From: Nitzschia sp. DOCU1
Taxonomy: Eukaryota; Bacillariophyta; Bacillariophyceae; Bacillariales; Bacillariaceae
NCBI GenBank assembly: GCA_951394045.1
Contig: OX595998.1
Coordinates: 806,001 to 870,000 of the forward strand
DNA: 64,000 nucleotides
Direction of reading: 5' to 3'
This document shows positions 10,220-21,762 of this stretch, one piece after another. The notes beneath the pieces were generated by a model that saw nothing but the letters and a program-made list of their open reading frames with translations, made no database searches and was not told the DNA's origin. Position 1 is the first letter of the stretch. Each line of letters starts with the position of its first letter. A program made the position numbers and the translations under genes.

Positions 10220-10640
10220 AGAATTAGACGAGAGCAGCGGACAGCAGCAAAGAAGGAGCACGACACTATCATTCCGAAATATAGCTGCTGTGGAGAATGA
10301 CAAGAGCGATTCTTTCTTTAGCAATGTAGATGCTGAATGGCTGAGGGACAGGAAACGAAGAAATTGGGACGAGTGGTTATATTCGTGAGACGCATGATGG
10401 ATCTTGTGTCACCTCTCCTTGACACGTGCTTGGCCTCCGGATCTTTATTTGCGCTTCGTAAGTCTTGGGAACCCCTCTAATTAAATCTTCACCGCGTCCA
10501 TGGCACATGTGCCTCGACTCATAAGTATATGCCTAATTTCCTGTTCGAGTTTTCTTTCGAAAGATTTAGTTACTCAAAGCACGCGCTCATTTTTTGTTGG
10601 GTACCGAGATTCCCCGACTTCTTGGAAAATAGGGGAATTC
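10220..10640 (-). repeat. Duplicated upstream region, copy 3 (5' of gene C)
   Basis: This is the most diverged copy of the shared upstream region: TTAGACGAGAGCAG near 10224, TTCCGAAATATAGCTG near 10272, and the distal CGCGCTCATTTTTTGTTGG block near 10581 followed by GGGGAATTCTCAAACG, which also occurs upstream of gene A. Confidence 0.6.
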
Positions 10641-10955
10641 TCAAACGTGCATCCCCGACATTTTTTAATACCACCACGTCGACCGCCACGATTGAATGGT
10701 TTCGCGCCAGCACCTTTTTTGTTCTTCTTCATTGCTGACGACCTCTATTCTCGTCATCGAGGATGCGTTGATAGCATTCCGATGGACAGAGGAATGATAG
10801 CGGCGAACATAGTGATGTTGCTGCCTCACAAGAAGATTCCTTGCTGCTATTCTCTACCGTAGCTACCGAGACAGCAGAAGGATCCTCCCCTTAAAAGCTG
10901 TTGCTCTCCAATATAGCCGGTAGTGAGACACAAGAGCAGGCAGTGCACCACGACA

Positions 10956-12911
10956 ATGTTGACAGCAGCAGCCACAAATAGTCGTTTGTCGCTGCATCGT
11001 CTTCCACAATGGACTCGGAAACGACCCCTGTTATCCCTAGGGGCTGCCACGACGGGCATGACCTTGTCGGGTGCCTTGGCAGTGGAAGCGTATGCGGAAT
11101 ACAACGATCAGTCGCTACCCCGAAGCTATCATCGAGACCAAATTCAACAGTATTGGAAACAACGACCCATCAGCGTCATGAAGCGCCTAGGACAGATTAT
11201 TTGGGAATTGGGACCCGTGGCGACCCAGTACTATGTCCAAGAATACATCATGTTGCTACCAACGCCATCGCCGGTCGATACTACTGGTAGTACGAGTGAG
11301 TTGATGAATCCTCCACAAGCCTCGCACAATAACATTCGACTCCAGTATCATGCCGAACGATTGCGGGAGGCCTTGACCAATTTAGGACCCGCATGGGTCA
11401 AGGGTGGTCAACAATTGGCCATTCGACCAGATCTCGTGCCTCCTGTCGTCCTCAAGGAGCTTCAAAAATTGTGCGATGCCGTCCGACCCGTGCCCGACGA
11501 AATTGCCCTTCAAGTCTTGAGGGACGAATTGAATATTGACGACTTGTCGAGCGTGTTTGAAAACTTGCAATTGGTAGCTTCTGCCAGTCTAGGTCAAGTC
11601 TATCAGGCAAGACTCCTTGTGCCACCGCCTGCGACAAAATCAAGACGGACGGCAAATGAGCCTCAACTGGTAGCCATCAAAGTCCAGCGACCAGGAATGC
11701 GCAAATCCTTTAGTTTGGATTTGTTTCTCTTGCAACAATGGGGGGATTTTGTGGATGCCTTTACTTCCATTTTTACCCAACAGGCCCCGTATCATCGAGC
11801 CTTGTTTGATGCGTTTGCCCATGGATCGTATTCGGTATGTTGTCGTGGATGATGGCCAGCTATCCGTCACTCTACACGCATCATCTCATCCTTCTTTTGT
11901 ATCTTTTGTCAATTGTTGGGTTAAAAGGAGTTGGATTATGAAAATGAGGCTCGCAGTCAAAAATACTTTCAACAAGAATTGCAAAAACGAGACTGCAAAG
12001 TCAAAGTGCCTAATGTCTATGACGACTATACCACCCAACGTGTCTTGACGACCGAATGGATACAAGGAGTCAAATTGGCCGATTCACCACCCGAAAAGAT
12101 TCGCGAACTCATTCCAGTGGGCGTGGAATTGTTCTTGACACAACTCTTGGATATTGGTGCCTTTCATGCAGATCCACATCCTGGTACGTAAACCCTAATT
12201 TTGCTGTTCGTCGTAGCCTGGGGGTTGGAAACGGAGAAAGAAGTAAGGCAACTGTGGCTCTATTCGATTTGCTAATAAAACTACGTTCCTTGACGATTTC
12301 AGGCAATCTATTGGTAACGGACGAAGAAGGCGTCTTGTGTTTGTTGGATTTTGGCTTGACTTCGGAAATTGAGCCGGCCGCACGCGAGGCCATGACGACT
12401 GCCATTGTGCACTTGCTCTGTCGAGACTTTGATAGTTTGGTAACACACGATGCCAAAAAACTAGGATTTTTGCCTTTTGATTTTGATACGAGCGAACTCA
12501 AGCCCCTCTTGACCAAAGTGTTGGTGGGTGGAGTCCTCGAGTCGGGATCCGATTTGAGAAAACGCAAGCGCAAGTTGCAAGAGATTTCCAATGAACTGAA
12601 TGAAATTTTCTTTCGATATCCCTTTCAAGTGCCGCCTTTCTTTGCTTTGGTGACCCGTGGACTTGGTCTTTTGGAAGGTAAGCCTGAGCAGTTGCCATCA
12701 GTGTTTTTGGAAGCATTTGGCTATAAGGCTCACGATTGCTTGTTTGCCCGACTAACTCTACTACACAGGTATTGCCTTGACGGGAGACCCCGAATTTGAC
12801 ATTTTTCGAGCCAGTGCCCCCTATGCGACTCGACGAGCAGTCGGTTTGATGGGACGTCATGCGACTAGTCGCCGAGACAAGTCTCGATGGCAAAGTGCCA
12901 CAGGATTTTAA
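10956..12911 (+). CDS. ABC1/UbiB (COQ8/ADCK)-type atypical kinase
   Basis: Four exons (10956-11834, 11928-12183, 12303-12677, 12769-12911) join through three GT-AG introns of 93, 119 and 91 nt to a 550-residue protein. All ABC1 hallmarks are present in order: the KxGQ motif as KGGQ (149-152), the Ala-rich loop VASASLGQVYQA, the VAIK lysine (Lys242), ExD-type ELDYENEA at the start of exon 2, HADPHPGN (373-380) and the DFG motif (394-396). In the family such kinases support ubiquinone or plastoquinone biosynthesis. The N-terminus is basic, Ser/Ala-rich and lacks an A-F plastid motif, so mitochondria are the likelier site. Introns fall between structural elements. The ATG at 10956 is the first in frame; the upstream GTG is not used. 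Confidence 0.93.
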
Positions 12912-13065
12912 TTGTTGGAAGAGATTATATAAAAATACCATTTACATATCATCGACACTATGCACCACGAATTTGGGACAAGGCGTTTTCGTTTTCTCCA
13001 TCCGTCACCGACTCGCGTTTAAGATAGAATCGCCACCATCATCCCTGTCTCACTCGCACACAAGT

Positions 13066-14037
13066 TTATTTTGTTTGATTCTTGACTCCTTCAATGCGAG
13101 CACGGATCGCATCTTGATCACCCAAATATCGTCCCTGCAAAGGTGCAATGGCACCCTTTTGAGGAATCGGCTTGAGGTTTTCGTCCAATTCATACACCAA
13201 GGGAGTTCCCGTAGGAATGTTCAATTCGGCAATGGTCGCTTCATCAATATTATCCAAATGCTTCACCAAGGCCCTGAGAGAATTTCCGTGAGCCGTAATC
13301 AAGACAGTCTTTCCTTCTTTCAACTGAGGAACGACAGCCTTATTCCAATACGGCAAGACGCGTGTCAGAGTGGTCGCCAGAGATTCTGTGAATTCTTCTG
13401 GAAATTCCGCTCCCGCATATCGTTCATCATTGGCCGGATGATGAGGACTCGACTTGTCGACGACAGGAGGTGGAACATCGTACGAACGACGCCACACCAA
13501 TACTTGATCTTTTCCGTACTTGTCTACGGTTTCTTGCTTGTCCAATCCTTGCAAGGCTCCATAATGACGTTCATTTAATTCCCATGCCTTTTGGACCGGA
13601 ATCCACATACGATCGGATTGTTCCAATACATGCCACAAGGTCCGAATGGCACGTTTCAACAAGGATGTATGCGCAATGTCGGGTTTAATGCCAGCCGCCT
13701 TGATGAGAGTTCCCCCTTCAATGGCTTCCTCGTGTCCCTTTGGACTGAGAGGACAATCGTACCATCCGGTAAACTTATTTTCCAAGTTCCATGTCGATTC
13801 TCCGTGTCGAACCAACACTAGAGTATGCTTGTCGGCGGCTTGGACTGCCAAGAAACTAAAGTAGGCCAAGAAGAAAAGAAAAGGTTAGGAGATGATGGAG
13901 ACCGAGATTCGACGACGCGAACCACGTATCATCGGATACTCTAGCTAGAGCAGACGTTTCGCCTACTGCTGTTCGTACCTTCGACGAAATGCCGATCGCG
14001 AAGCAAGAAGAGTGGAAGCACGGGAAGCAGCAAACAT
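13066..14037 (-). CDS. Phosphoglycerate mutase, cofactor (2,3-BPG)-dependent type, mitochondrial-type presequence
   Basis: Exon 1 is 14037-13979 and exon 2 is 13855-13066; the 123-nt intron (GTACGA...CTTTAG) joins in phase 2, giving 282 residues. The mature part is a canonical d[11 protein letters not shown] with the phosphorylated histidine (His37), [29 protein letters not shown] and the second catalytic histidine in ITAHGNSLR. It interconverts 3- and 2-phosphoglycerate. Exon 1 encodes a Ser/Arg/Ala-rich amphipathic leader ([19 protein letters not shown]) of mitochondrial type. This agrees with the known location of lower glycolysis in diatom mitochondria. Without the intron the protein would lack the leader, so the splice decides the location. 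Length minus leader equals the family norm (about 250). Confidence 0.93.
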
Positions 14038-14545
14038 GATGATGCGTTTTATTGAAAAGGCAAGAAGTGGTAGCTACCTAGTCAGCAGAAACTGTGGCGG
14101 CAGTCGTCGGTCGTTGGTCGTCGTCGTCGTCGTTGTACAGTACGATAGCTCTCCTTCGCCTCTCTTGGTTGGTGCCGACCCTTGCACTTGCGCACATGAA
14201 TGACCTACGTCGTCGTTGGGTCGTCCGTCGCATCCAAACAAAAGATCTTTCCTTCTCTCCATCCGCCAATCGCATCCTCACAAAAGATTCCAGGCTTTTC
14301 AATTTCCGGTGGCTGTGCTCATTCTTCCGTCCATCGCTCCGCCTTTCGTTACCATCAGTCACGAGTATCCGTGACCCAGCGGATCGTCGTTGTGTTTTCT
14401 TGCGCATTTCAAAAAATTCTCTTCGCCACACATACACCGTTGTGTTGTTGTTGATAGATATATTCACCATGACAAAGACGACGTGAGACTCTTGCTGTAG
14501 AAACAAAGAAGCAAAGGACGATACAACAACATATATACCCAAGCA

Positions 14546-16426
14546 ATGTCGAGGGTCGTCTTGGATGACGATCCTCACAATGATTATTTCGTGTCATCAT
14601 CATCAACAACACCCCTGCAACCTCCAAATTTATCGTCTCATTGGTTAGCCTTGAATCATCAACCCGGCGATGAACTCATTCCTGATTTGGAAGGCCTCTT
14701 GGTGGCCTTTCGGTCAGATCTGATTGACAATACAGACTGGGGTCGCACAATAGCTCTATGGAGTTGTGTGGCAGGTTATGCCGAAGCTTTGGCGACGCAT
14801 AAAATTCAACGCTACCACATGTTTCCCCTTCCCTTTGAAGCTCTGGAACGCTTAGTAGAAGACGAATTTGTGGCCAAAATCAAAAATATCGTTATGCCGC
14901 CAACGCAACAACAACAACATCCACATCGAACAACCGTTCAATCTATATCCAACCTGATCTGGTCCACGACACTTAGCAAACCCCATATCCGAGATGAACT
15001 ACATGCCAATTCCGTCTATGTATGGTTACGAGGACAATTGGATCGTAAAAGTTTGGATTGTTTGGGGGCGGCCGTGACGACGATTGCCGGTTGTCGTGTG
15101 TTGGGTTTGACAAGTCAATTAACCTTGTCCGAAGATCATGCCTATGAACGACACGTCGTCAACAATAACCAAGTAGGAACTTGTGAAGTGGCAGTACCGG
15201 GTACCACCAAGGCGGCGCAAGCCAAACGTGGTCAAGAAATTGCTTCCACCTTTACTACCAAAGACGCTACAATAACGCCAGAAACATCTTGGTTATACAT
15301 GGCATTGAATCCTGTCGTTTGTGATACTTTGGGTATGACGTTAGTGGCATTGGTGGCCAATATGAATTGTGTCATTGACAAGACTTCTGCCAGCATTTCC
15401 TTGGCCAGTCGACAATTGTATGAAACGAAACGTGAATTGCTATGGATTTTACATGATGCTGGTCACATGTCCAAATTTCCGTTTGGCTTACTGGAATTGG
15501 GAGATTGTGAAGAACATTGTCCCTCTCCACGATCTTTAGAGTACGTCAACGTGCCAACCATTCCAGAACCTATTTTAACGATTGAAAAGTTGTATTGGGA
15601 CGCCATTCAAATCAACAAGACTCTCTACAATGAAGCTCAAGTATATCCCTACCTTTGTAAGTTTTTGGAGAATGAGTATTCTGTGTGGGGCAAAACTTGA
15701 CCTGCTTGCGTTCGTGGTGGGTTGTTCATTGCTCTGTTGCTGTTTCTTTGTCTTGATTTATTAGACGCGGGTCACTATCACAAAGATGCTGGAAATCTTG
15801 GGCCGGATCATGAATATCGATTGGTGCATGCCATGAAATACTATGCAGATGCCGCACGAGTCGCTAGCCAATATCATTATGAAGTAGGCACGGTACAACT
15901 CAACAAACACATGAGTGTCGTGGCCATGCTTATTGCCCAAGATATACTCTGCATAACAAATACTACAACGAAATGTCAAAAAAATAAAAAAGTTGGAAGC
16001 ATCACCCAGCAACCACAACACGATGTAGCACGCGAATGGATTCAACGCGAGAATGCTCTAGCTACCGGGACCTGGCTATTGGGCTTTTTTGATTCGTTGC
16101 TGTATTGGGAAGAAGTATCCTCCAATGGAAAGCAATTTGTCGAAATCTTGTCGCCGACTCACAAGTATGGCATTGGTAAACTCTTTCAATTACTTTCTCA
16201 AGATGTTCGAGCGGAAATTGTGACTATAGCGACCAACGGCATGGAACTGAAAAACGAAAATAAACTATTGCCAGAGTTGTTTTGCCAGGTTCGTGCCAAA
16301 CGATTCTCCTCGGGGAGTTTGCTTTTGCGGGCATTGCAAAAAACCAAAGTTTCAATCAGCGAGATGGAACTTGCTATAATATCAATGCAAGACGAGAATG
16401 GACGATCCAAGAGGATACGAAGATAG
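14546..16426 (+). CDS. Menin (MEN1) homologue
   Basis: Exon 1 is 14546-15656 and exon 2 is 15765-16426; the 108-nt intron (GTAAGT...TTATTAG) joins in phase 1 inside the conserved YPYL-YAGHY block. The spliced protein has 590 residues against 610-615 in human menin. Colinear menin blocks include VSDVIW-like ISNLIW, LDCLGAAVTTIAGCRVLGL (170-188), LTLSEDHAY (192-200), KRGQE, ETSWLY, LLWILHDAGHMSKFPFG (against LLWLLYDLGHLERYPMA), YPYLYAGHY (against YPYMYLAGYH), YYADAARVASQY and FFDSLLYWEE. In animals menin scaffolds MLL/COMPASS histone methylation and JunD; the role here is inferred to be nuclear but is unknown. The long basic C-terminal insertion of human menin is replaced by a short KRIRR end. 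Confidence 0.88.
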
Positions 16427-16624
16427 CATCAACTACTATTACTTTCGTATTGCTAGTTCTATTGCAATAGTTTGCCTGATGGTCACCTTAGGTTAGTTCC
16501 TTTCTATGAACGGTAATTAAACAGTATTGCAAAAGCACAATGATAAATGGCAAAGAAAGGCGATTGGCCCATCGATTTCCCCCGATTGACAAGACCCATG
16601 AATGTTTCAATGAGCCTATTAGTA

Positions 16625-17446
16625 TTACCTGATCATCAACGACGGTAGATTTTGAATATTCTTCAAAGCTTCCTTCGTATCTGGATGATCTCCACCCAGG
16701 GTAACAGCATAAATCGCAAGAGCATTTCCGTATTCGACCACTGCCTTCTTGAGTTCTCCCTGTCTTGCCAGACTGTTTCCAATCTTCCCGTAAATATCTC
16801 CAGTGTCTGGGTGGTGCTTGCCCTGTGGGATCTGCTCGATGATGAGTGCTTTTCGGAACTCGGCAATAGCCATATCGTGATTGCCCTCTTCGGCAAAGTT
16901 GTCTCCATTTCGCTTGTGCTCCAAACTGTTCAGTAAGGTTGTCAGATATTCCTTGGCCTCATTGTCTGACAATCCCTTTGCCTTGAGAACATCGTCAATA
17001 CAACTTATGACATCTTTTGTGTGGTTGTGATCTTTGCCTAGAAGAGCCACCAGAATTCTTAGAGCACTTCGGTACTGACCAACGGCGTCATCATAGTCTC
17101 TCTTTTCTCGTAGCGCGTGACCCACGAAACAATACGTCTTTCCCGTGTCTCGGTGGTCCTTGCCCAATATGGACTCTCGGATGTGCAAACACTTTCGAAA
17201 CTCTGCCAGAGCGGAATCGTTGTCGTGTACCTTGTAGAGCAAGTCAAAACCTCGACTAAACTGAACTTCAGCGATCATCAAACTGACTTGATCAATGGCC
17301 ACATCCTTGCCACACCTGGCCCATAGCTCCTTGAACAAGCCTTCGGCAATGAATCCAATCTGTTCCTTGCTGACTTCCTTCAAAACATTCTCGTTCCAAT
17401 GCTCCTCTGGTCCACCGATTTCCACTCTCTTTTGGGGCTTCGACAT
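16625..17446 (-). CDS. Kinesin-light-chain-like TPR protein
   Basis: The 273-residue product has at least four tetratricopeptide repeats of the kinesin-light-chain/NPHP3 type, each followed by a GKDH/GGDHPDT turn (LGKDHRDTGKTY, LGKDHNHTKD, GKHHPDTGDIYGKIG, GGDHPDTKEAL). Such repeats mediate protein-protein binding; there is no coiled coil for kinesin heavy chain, so the name describes the repeat and not motor function. The first 60 residues are not repeat-like. The start is the ATG at 17446 (MSKPQKRVE); the frame extends upstream only to a TTG. It lies tail to tail with the menin gene, 198 nt apart. Confidence 0.82.
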   Translation of the reverse strand: MSKPQKRVEIGGPEEHWNENVLKEVSKEQIGFIAEGLFKELWARCGKDVAIDQVSLMIAEVQFSRGFDLLYKVHDNDSALAEFRKCLHIRESILGKDHRDTGKTYCFVGHALREKRDYDDAVGQYRSALRILVALLGKDHNHTKDVISCIDDVLKAKGLSDNEAKEYLTTLLNSLEHKRNGDNFAEEGNHDMAIAEFRKALIIEQIPQGKHHPDTGDIYGKIGNSLARQGELKKAVVEYGNALAIYAVTLGGDHPDTKEALKNIQNLPSLMIR

Positions 17447-18742
17447 GATCTTCTTTCTTTTCAATCACTAATACTACTAATCCTATCACCGCCTTGTGCA
17501 ATTCGGATGTGCTAGTAGTTACTCTTGCACCTCTTTTCGTTGAACCGGCAATGGTATTTGCTTCCGATTGCTACCTTCCATCTCCCGACAAATTTTTGGG
17601 ATGCCTCTTTTGGGCTTCATCTCCGTGGTGAATTTTGGTAGGACGAATTCGTCCTCGAAGTGTCCCCCAAATATTTCTATTTAGCTTCCACGCCTAAAAA
17701 TTGTATATGCCGCCGCCCTTGTGACAAAGTTACTTAGATGGATGCGAACGTTCATTACGGTACATAGGACCTTGCACGCAAGGTCGACTTGCTAACACAT
17801 GGATGTCCATTCACATCACTCCGTGCCAAAGTCGAGTTTGTCGATCACTTTACGTGTGAATGAGTGCAGTGGCGCCCATCACACCGAGATGCCGCCGCCG
17901 CGACGACCACGAAACTTTGGTTTCTCCGCCAGCCCAGCACCACCAGCAGAGCCAGTCGTACGAAGAGGAGCTACTAGTATCGTAATACTAAGTACTACTA
18001 AGTAGCGCCGGTAGTAGTACAACAAGAAGGCAGGAGTCGAATACTACTAAGGACGAGTAGTGGCTCCTGGTAGTAGTAGTACTAGCTAGCAGCTAAGAAG
18101 AAAATGACCATGATTGGTGCCCCCTTTTCTCTTTATTCTTGGTGGCGCTTCTTCTGCTTCTTGTTTGTTGTGGCTTGTTCTTGTGCTGACGTTTGGTCGA
18201 CCGGTACTCTACCGTAGTATCAAGAAGAAGGACAATCATACTACTCAACGGCAAGAGGAGTTTTATTGTACTATGGACATACTACTGCTCCAACAATGGA
18301 CGGAAGGGGAATTCATGAAGCTTCTTGTCTGGCGGCTGAACCACACTTCGTCACAAAGGGCGGAGAAATCAGAACGAACAAGTACCGGGTTCGTAGACTC
18401 AACTTTCTCTACCATATTATCTACCATACAAACCGCAGTCGTCTATGTCGGAGGGGTTCGCAAACTGCGCACAAGCATTCATTCGAGTCCAAGTCGTCGA
18501 GAATCAAGAAGACGACGCGTGTTGACCGACCGGATAGCCCGCAGCTACCATTCTCTAGCTAGCTACTGTAACTGTTTCTTGACATGGGTACTGTTTCACT
18601 ATACTGCACACCATAAAGTACTGTGCTGTGTGTTCTAGCTCCTGGTAGTGGAATGTGGGGCAACGTACCGACGGACTTAATTTTAGTACTTACTAGTAGT
18701 GCACAAATGTGTGGTCGACCCTTTTACTACTAGTTAACAAGT
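17447..18742. other. Intergenic, no supported gene
   Basis: About 1.3 kb without a convincing reading frame. It is rich in short TAGTACTAGTAGT-like clusters (for example 17970-18095), which resemble simple-sequence decay. Overlapping frames at 18114-18638 begin at a TTG and have no recognisable protein features. Confidence 0.5.
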
Positions 18743-19348
18743 CTAGAATCTACTACAATGACAATTCTTGCACTGGAATAGCAGAAGTATGAGCAGGACC
18801 AGCTTTGAACTCAGGCATGGAGGGATTCTCTGATTCTTGTTGATTACATGTAGATGTTGCTGCTGTACTAACACCGTCGCCCCCAAGTCCAGCGACCCCT
18901 GATGATAATTGTCGCAATAGGCAACATCATTGTGGAAGCCTTGCCCTTGATATTGGGCCATCATCATTGTTTTTTTTCACCTCTTCTTGCACTCTGCTGC
19001 CAAGCTTCTTTTTCAGCCTCTCTCGTTGCTCTCGCTCTTCCAATTTTTGTTGAAAGGACTTGGCTGCAACAACTCTTCTTTTCTTGCTTGGGTCCTTGTT
19101 CTTCTCTTCTTTGGGTCGAAATGAATCATTGGCACCGCAGTTGTACCGTCCAAGGCATTTGGGTTTGTTACCTCAAGCTCACTGGCAGGTTGTTGTTTGC
19201 TGCTGGAGGGGGGCACCTTTTTTGCATCTTTTTGGCATGCAACTCGTCTGGCAAATCCAAAAATGACAAGGCTTATAATCCCATCATGCCAATGCATGCA
19301 TTCTATCCGCTGTCGAAGTAAAGTGTGACAGGAATCCGGCATTGGCAC
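18743..19348 (-). pseudogene. Possible decayed coding region with two compensating frame changes
   Basis: On the minus strand three adjoining segments look protein-coding in two frames. First comes DAKKVPPSSSKQQPASELE (about 19240-19180). Then a strongly charged helix, AAKSFQQKLEEREQREAEKE, in the +2 frame (about 19130-18990), ends at a TGA at 18966-18964. Last comes MMMAQYQGQGFHNDVAYCDN (18967 downwards) back in the first frame. The second change falls at a run of eight A. The coding flavour is by eye; it could be a pseudogene or a spliced gene with tiny introns. No family is recognised. Confidence 0.3.
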
Positions 19349-20523
19349 ATGGGCCCAGGTGCATTGGTGTTGTTATTGTTGTTTGCGTCGCGAGTGTTTT
19401 CATGTGTTCAAGTAGTGTAGAAATTCTTTAGTACCGCCTGCAGGACTTGCGTGAGTAGACAGTGCATGACGGTATGGATTTGGCATGCCACATGGGCTCA
19501 GAAGGAGTCCTTAGAGTCCTTAGAGTAGATGAAATGCCCTCAAAATATCTACTTTTTGGGCGACATCACGGTAGAATCTACGTATGGGATACGGTGCAAA
19601 TTCTACAAACTACAACGACCGTATCGGGGTTGCTACATATGGGAAAGGGGGATTCTGGTAGATAATAACTACTTTGGTAGAAATTTGAACATTACGGTAT
19701 TAGTCCGCCTGGAAGAATTCAAAGAAGGATGTCGCTGCAGTAATGCTGGTCCCCACCGCACATCACCAGAAAAATGTGGTATCTTCGTCGGATACTACTC
19801 GTACCCCAGCTGTCGAACAAAACTCCATGCCACGCCAACAAGGGCATCTCATCATTGGGACATAGAACTCGCTTGCAAACCATTACTTCAATGGGGGGCT
19901 TATGATGACAGCTTCGGTTCCTTGCTTTCCTAACGTGGTACTAATATATAAGCATTAATTAGGACGCAATACCAAAAGCTGCACAGGAGAACCTTCCCTG
20001 AATTCATGCACAGATGATTTTTACGCCTCCGAAGGTCTCTGCTTGATCATTGGAGTTCTATCAGATTCTTTTACTATTCGGTAGTTGCGAACTTTGCGAA
20101 TTCATAGTACTGGTACGGCATGCTAACCAATATTTTGCATCGCAAACATAGTAGCGTACTACGAAGCAGGACGACCCGAAGCTCCTGGTTCTGTTGTTAT
20201 GCAAGCATCCGAACACAGCACCAGACGCGGGCTTGACAACTTTCTCTGCTTCACGAACGAACAGCAGTGCACATTTTTCCTGCATGAGCATTGAAGAAGA
20301 GCTGGCGGCCGGAAAAAACCCGAGACTTTGCCGACGTGGACTTGCCGCCCTCATTTTCAATTCTACTATCAAGCTAACTGTTTCTCTCCTCTGGGAAGCA
20401 GTCCACCACTAAATGAACTCACAGCAAGGCCGCCACAAAATTTGAGCAAGTGCGTCTATCGTCTAGTACCTCCTTCCCCCCTCAAACTACACTGGTGTTA
20501 TTTCTTCAACCCTCCTCGAGAGG
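19349..20523. other. Intergenic, no supported gene
   Basis: About 1.2 kb with short overlapping frames on both strands. A 134-codon frame at 19529-19933 starts with ATG but its Cys/Trp/Tyr-rich translation has no recognisable domain and no paralogue in the window. Nothing further is seen. Confidence 0.5.
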
Positions 20524-21762
20524 ATGAAGAGCAACATTGGGGCTGCTGAATCGTCGTCGTCGACGGTTGATGATATCAGCCAATTGACCTCCCAGCATCT
20601 TCGTCACTGTCGCCAGCAGCATAGGGTTCTTCCATCGTCATTTTCCCCGTCGCCTTTCGATGTAATTTGTGGAAAAGACCAGGAAAGTTTTAACCATGGT
20701 ATGTCAAACTTAGCCGCAAAGTGATGCACTACTTCGGTACCCCGAGCAGAACCCTGAGATCAAAAAACTCCGTCTCCGGCCATTCATCCAGATCAGCACG
20801 ACCCAGTTCTCACCGCTTCATTGTTCTTCTTCCACTTCTTCTTGCGTCCTCTTGTTGCTTCCTCCCCCTGTTTGCTCTCCGACTGCGATCTCGCCGCTCG
20901 ACTTGGGAACATGATGAAAGTCGGTAATCAAAGACTCCGCTCACTCCTCGAGGGACAAGCTGCAGATGCTTATGATAAGGCAAAGTCCAAAAGGGGAAAA
21001 GGGCAAGTGGTCATCACTGTTGTAAATAGTTTCCGTTGCAACAACCCCAATGGAGGTGGCTTCGTCCGGCATGACTTTGAGCTAGGACGCTGGATCGAGA
21101 TAGGTGAGGACAAGGCACGCGAGAAGGTCGGAAACACAATCCGAGTCGTTCTGAGAAGAAGACAGACAAAAGATAATCATCGCAAGCCCTTGCAATCAAC
21201 TTCTTCCCCAACAGCGCCAACAAGCAGCCCAACACAACTGGCGGCGGCCCTTGTTCAGCTGTCTCCTCGACGGTAGCAGTTGCTAGCCAGCAGCAGGCAG
21301 GAGATCATCAGGCAGCACCATCAACGGACACACATTTTGGCTTGGACGAGACTGCTGGGCGCATAGGAGGAATTCAGCCCCATGGCGAGTCAACCACTGG
21401 GTTCCATTGTTTGACAACGTCATCAACAAATCTTGGACTATCTCCCGTTGCACGAAAGACAGCCGCAGCAGATGGAGCCGAACAAGAAAGAGTGAATATG
21501 CACCCCCCTTCTTCCCACCTATTTTTCGAGGAAAGCAAAATCCAGTTCAGCCAGCCACTCGCGGAGATTTCACGCGGCCAAGAGAGCATCGAGTCCTTGG
21601 ATTTCCTGGAGTCTGATGCAAGCCTGAAGTGCATCCCTCGTTCCGGTCGCTCTCGTTGGGCACAAATGATGGAATCGCAAGAACTTGCATTTTCCAAGTG
21701 TAGTCGCCCCACGTCGATATCCTCTGCAAACAAGAAGGACTCTCTCTCGTGCCAAGGGGAAG

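Noticed and set aside
18114..18638. 174-codon frame in the gene-poor region
   Set aside because: It begins at TTG, overlaps other open frames of similar quality and has no protein-like features beyond a hydrophobic start.
19529..19933. 134-codon ATG frame
   Set aside because: Composition rich in Cys, Trp and Tyr, no recognisable domain, no paralogue and no splice-supported context.
20061..20372. 103-codon minus-strand frame overlapped by a 72-codon plus-strand frame
   Set aside because: Neither translation has domain character, and both lie directly upstream of a better-supported gene.
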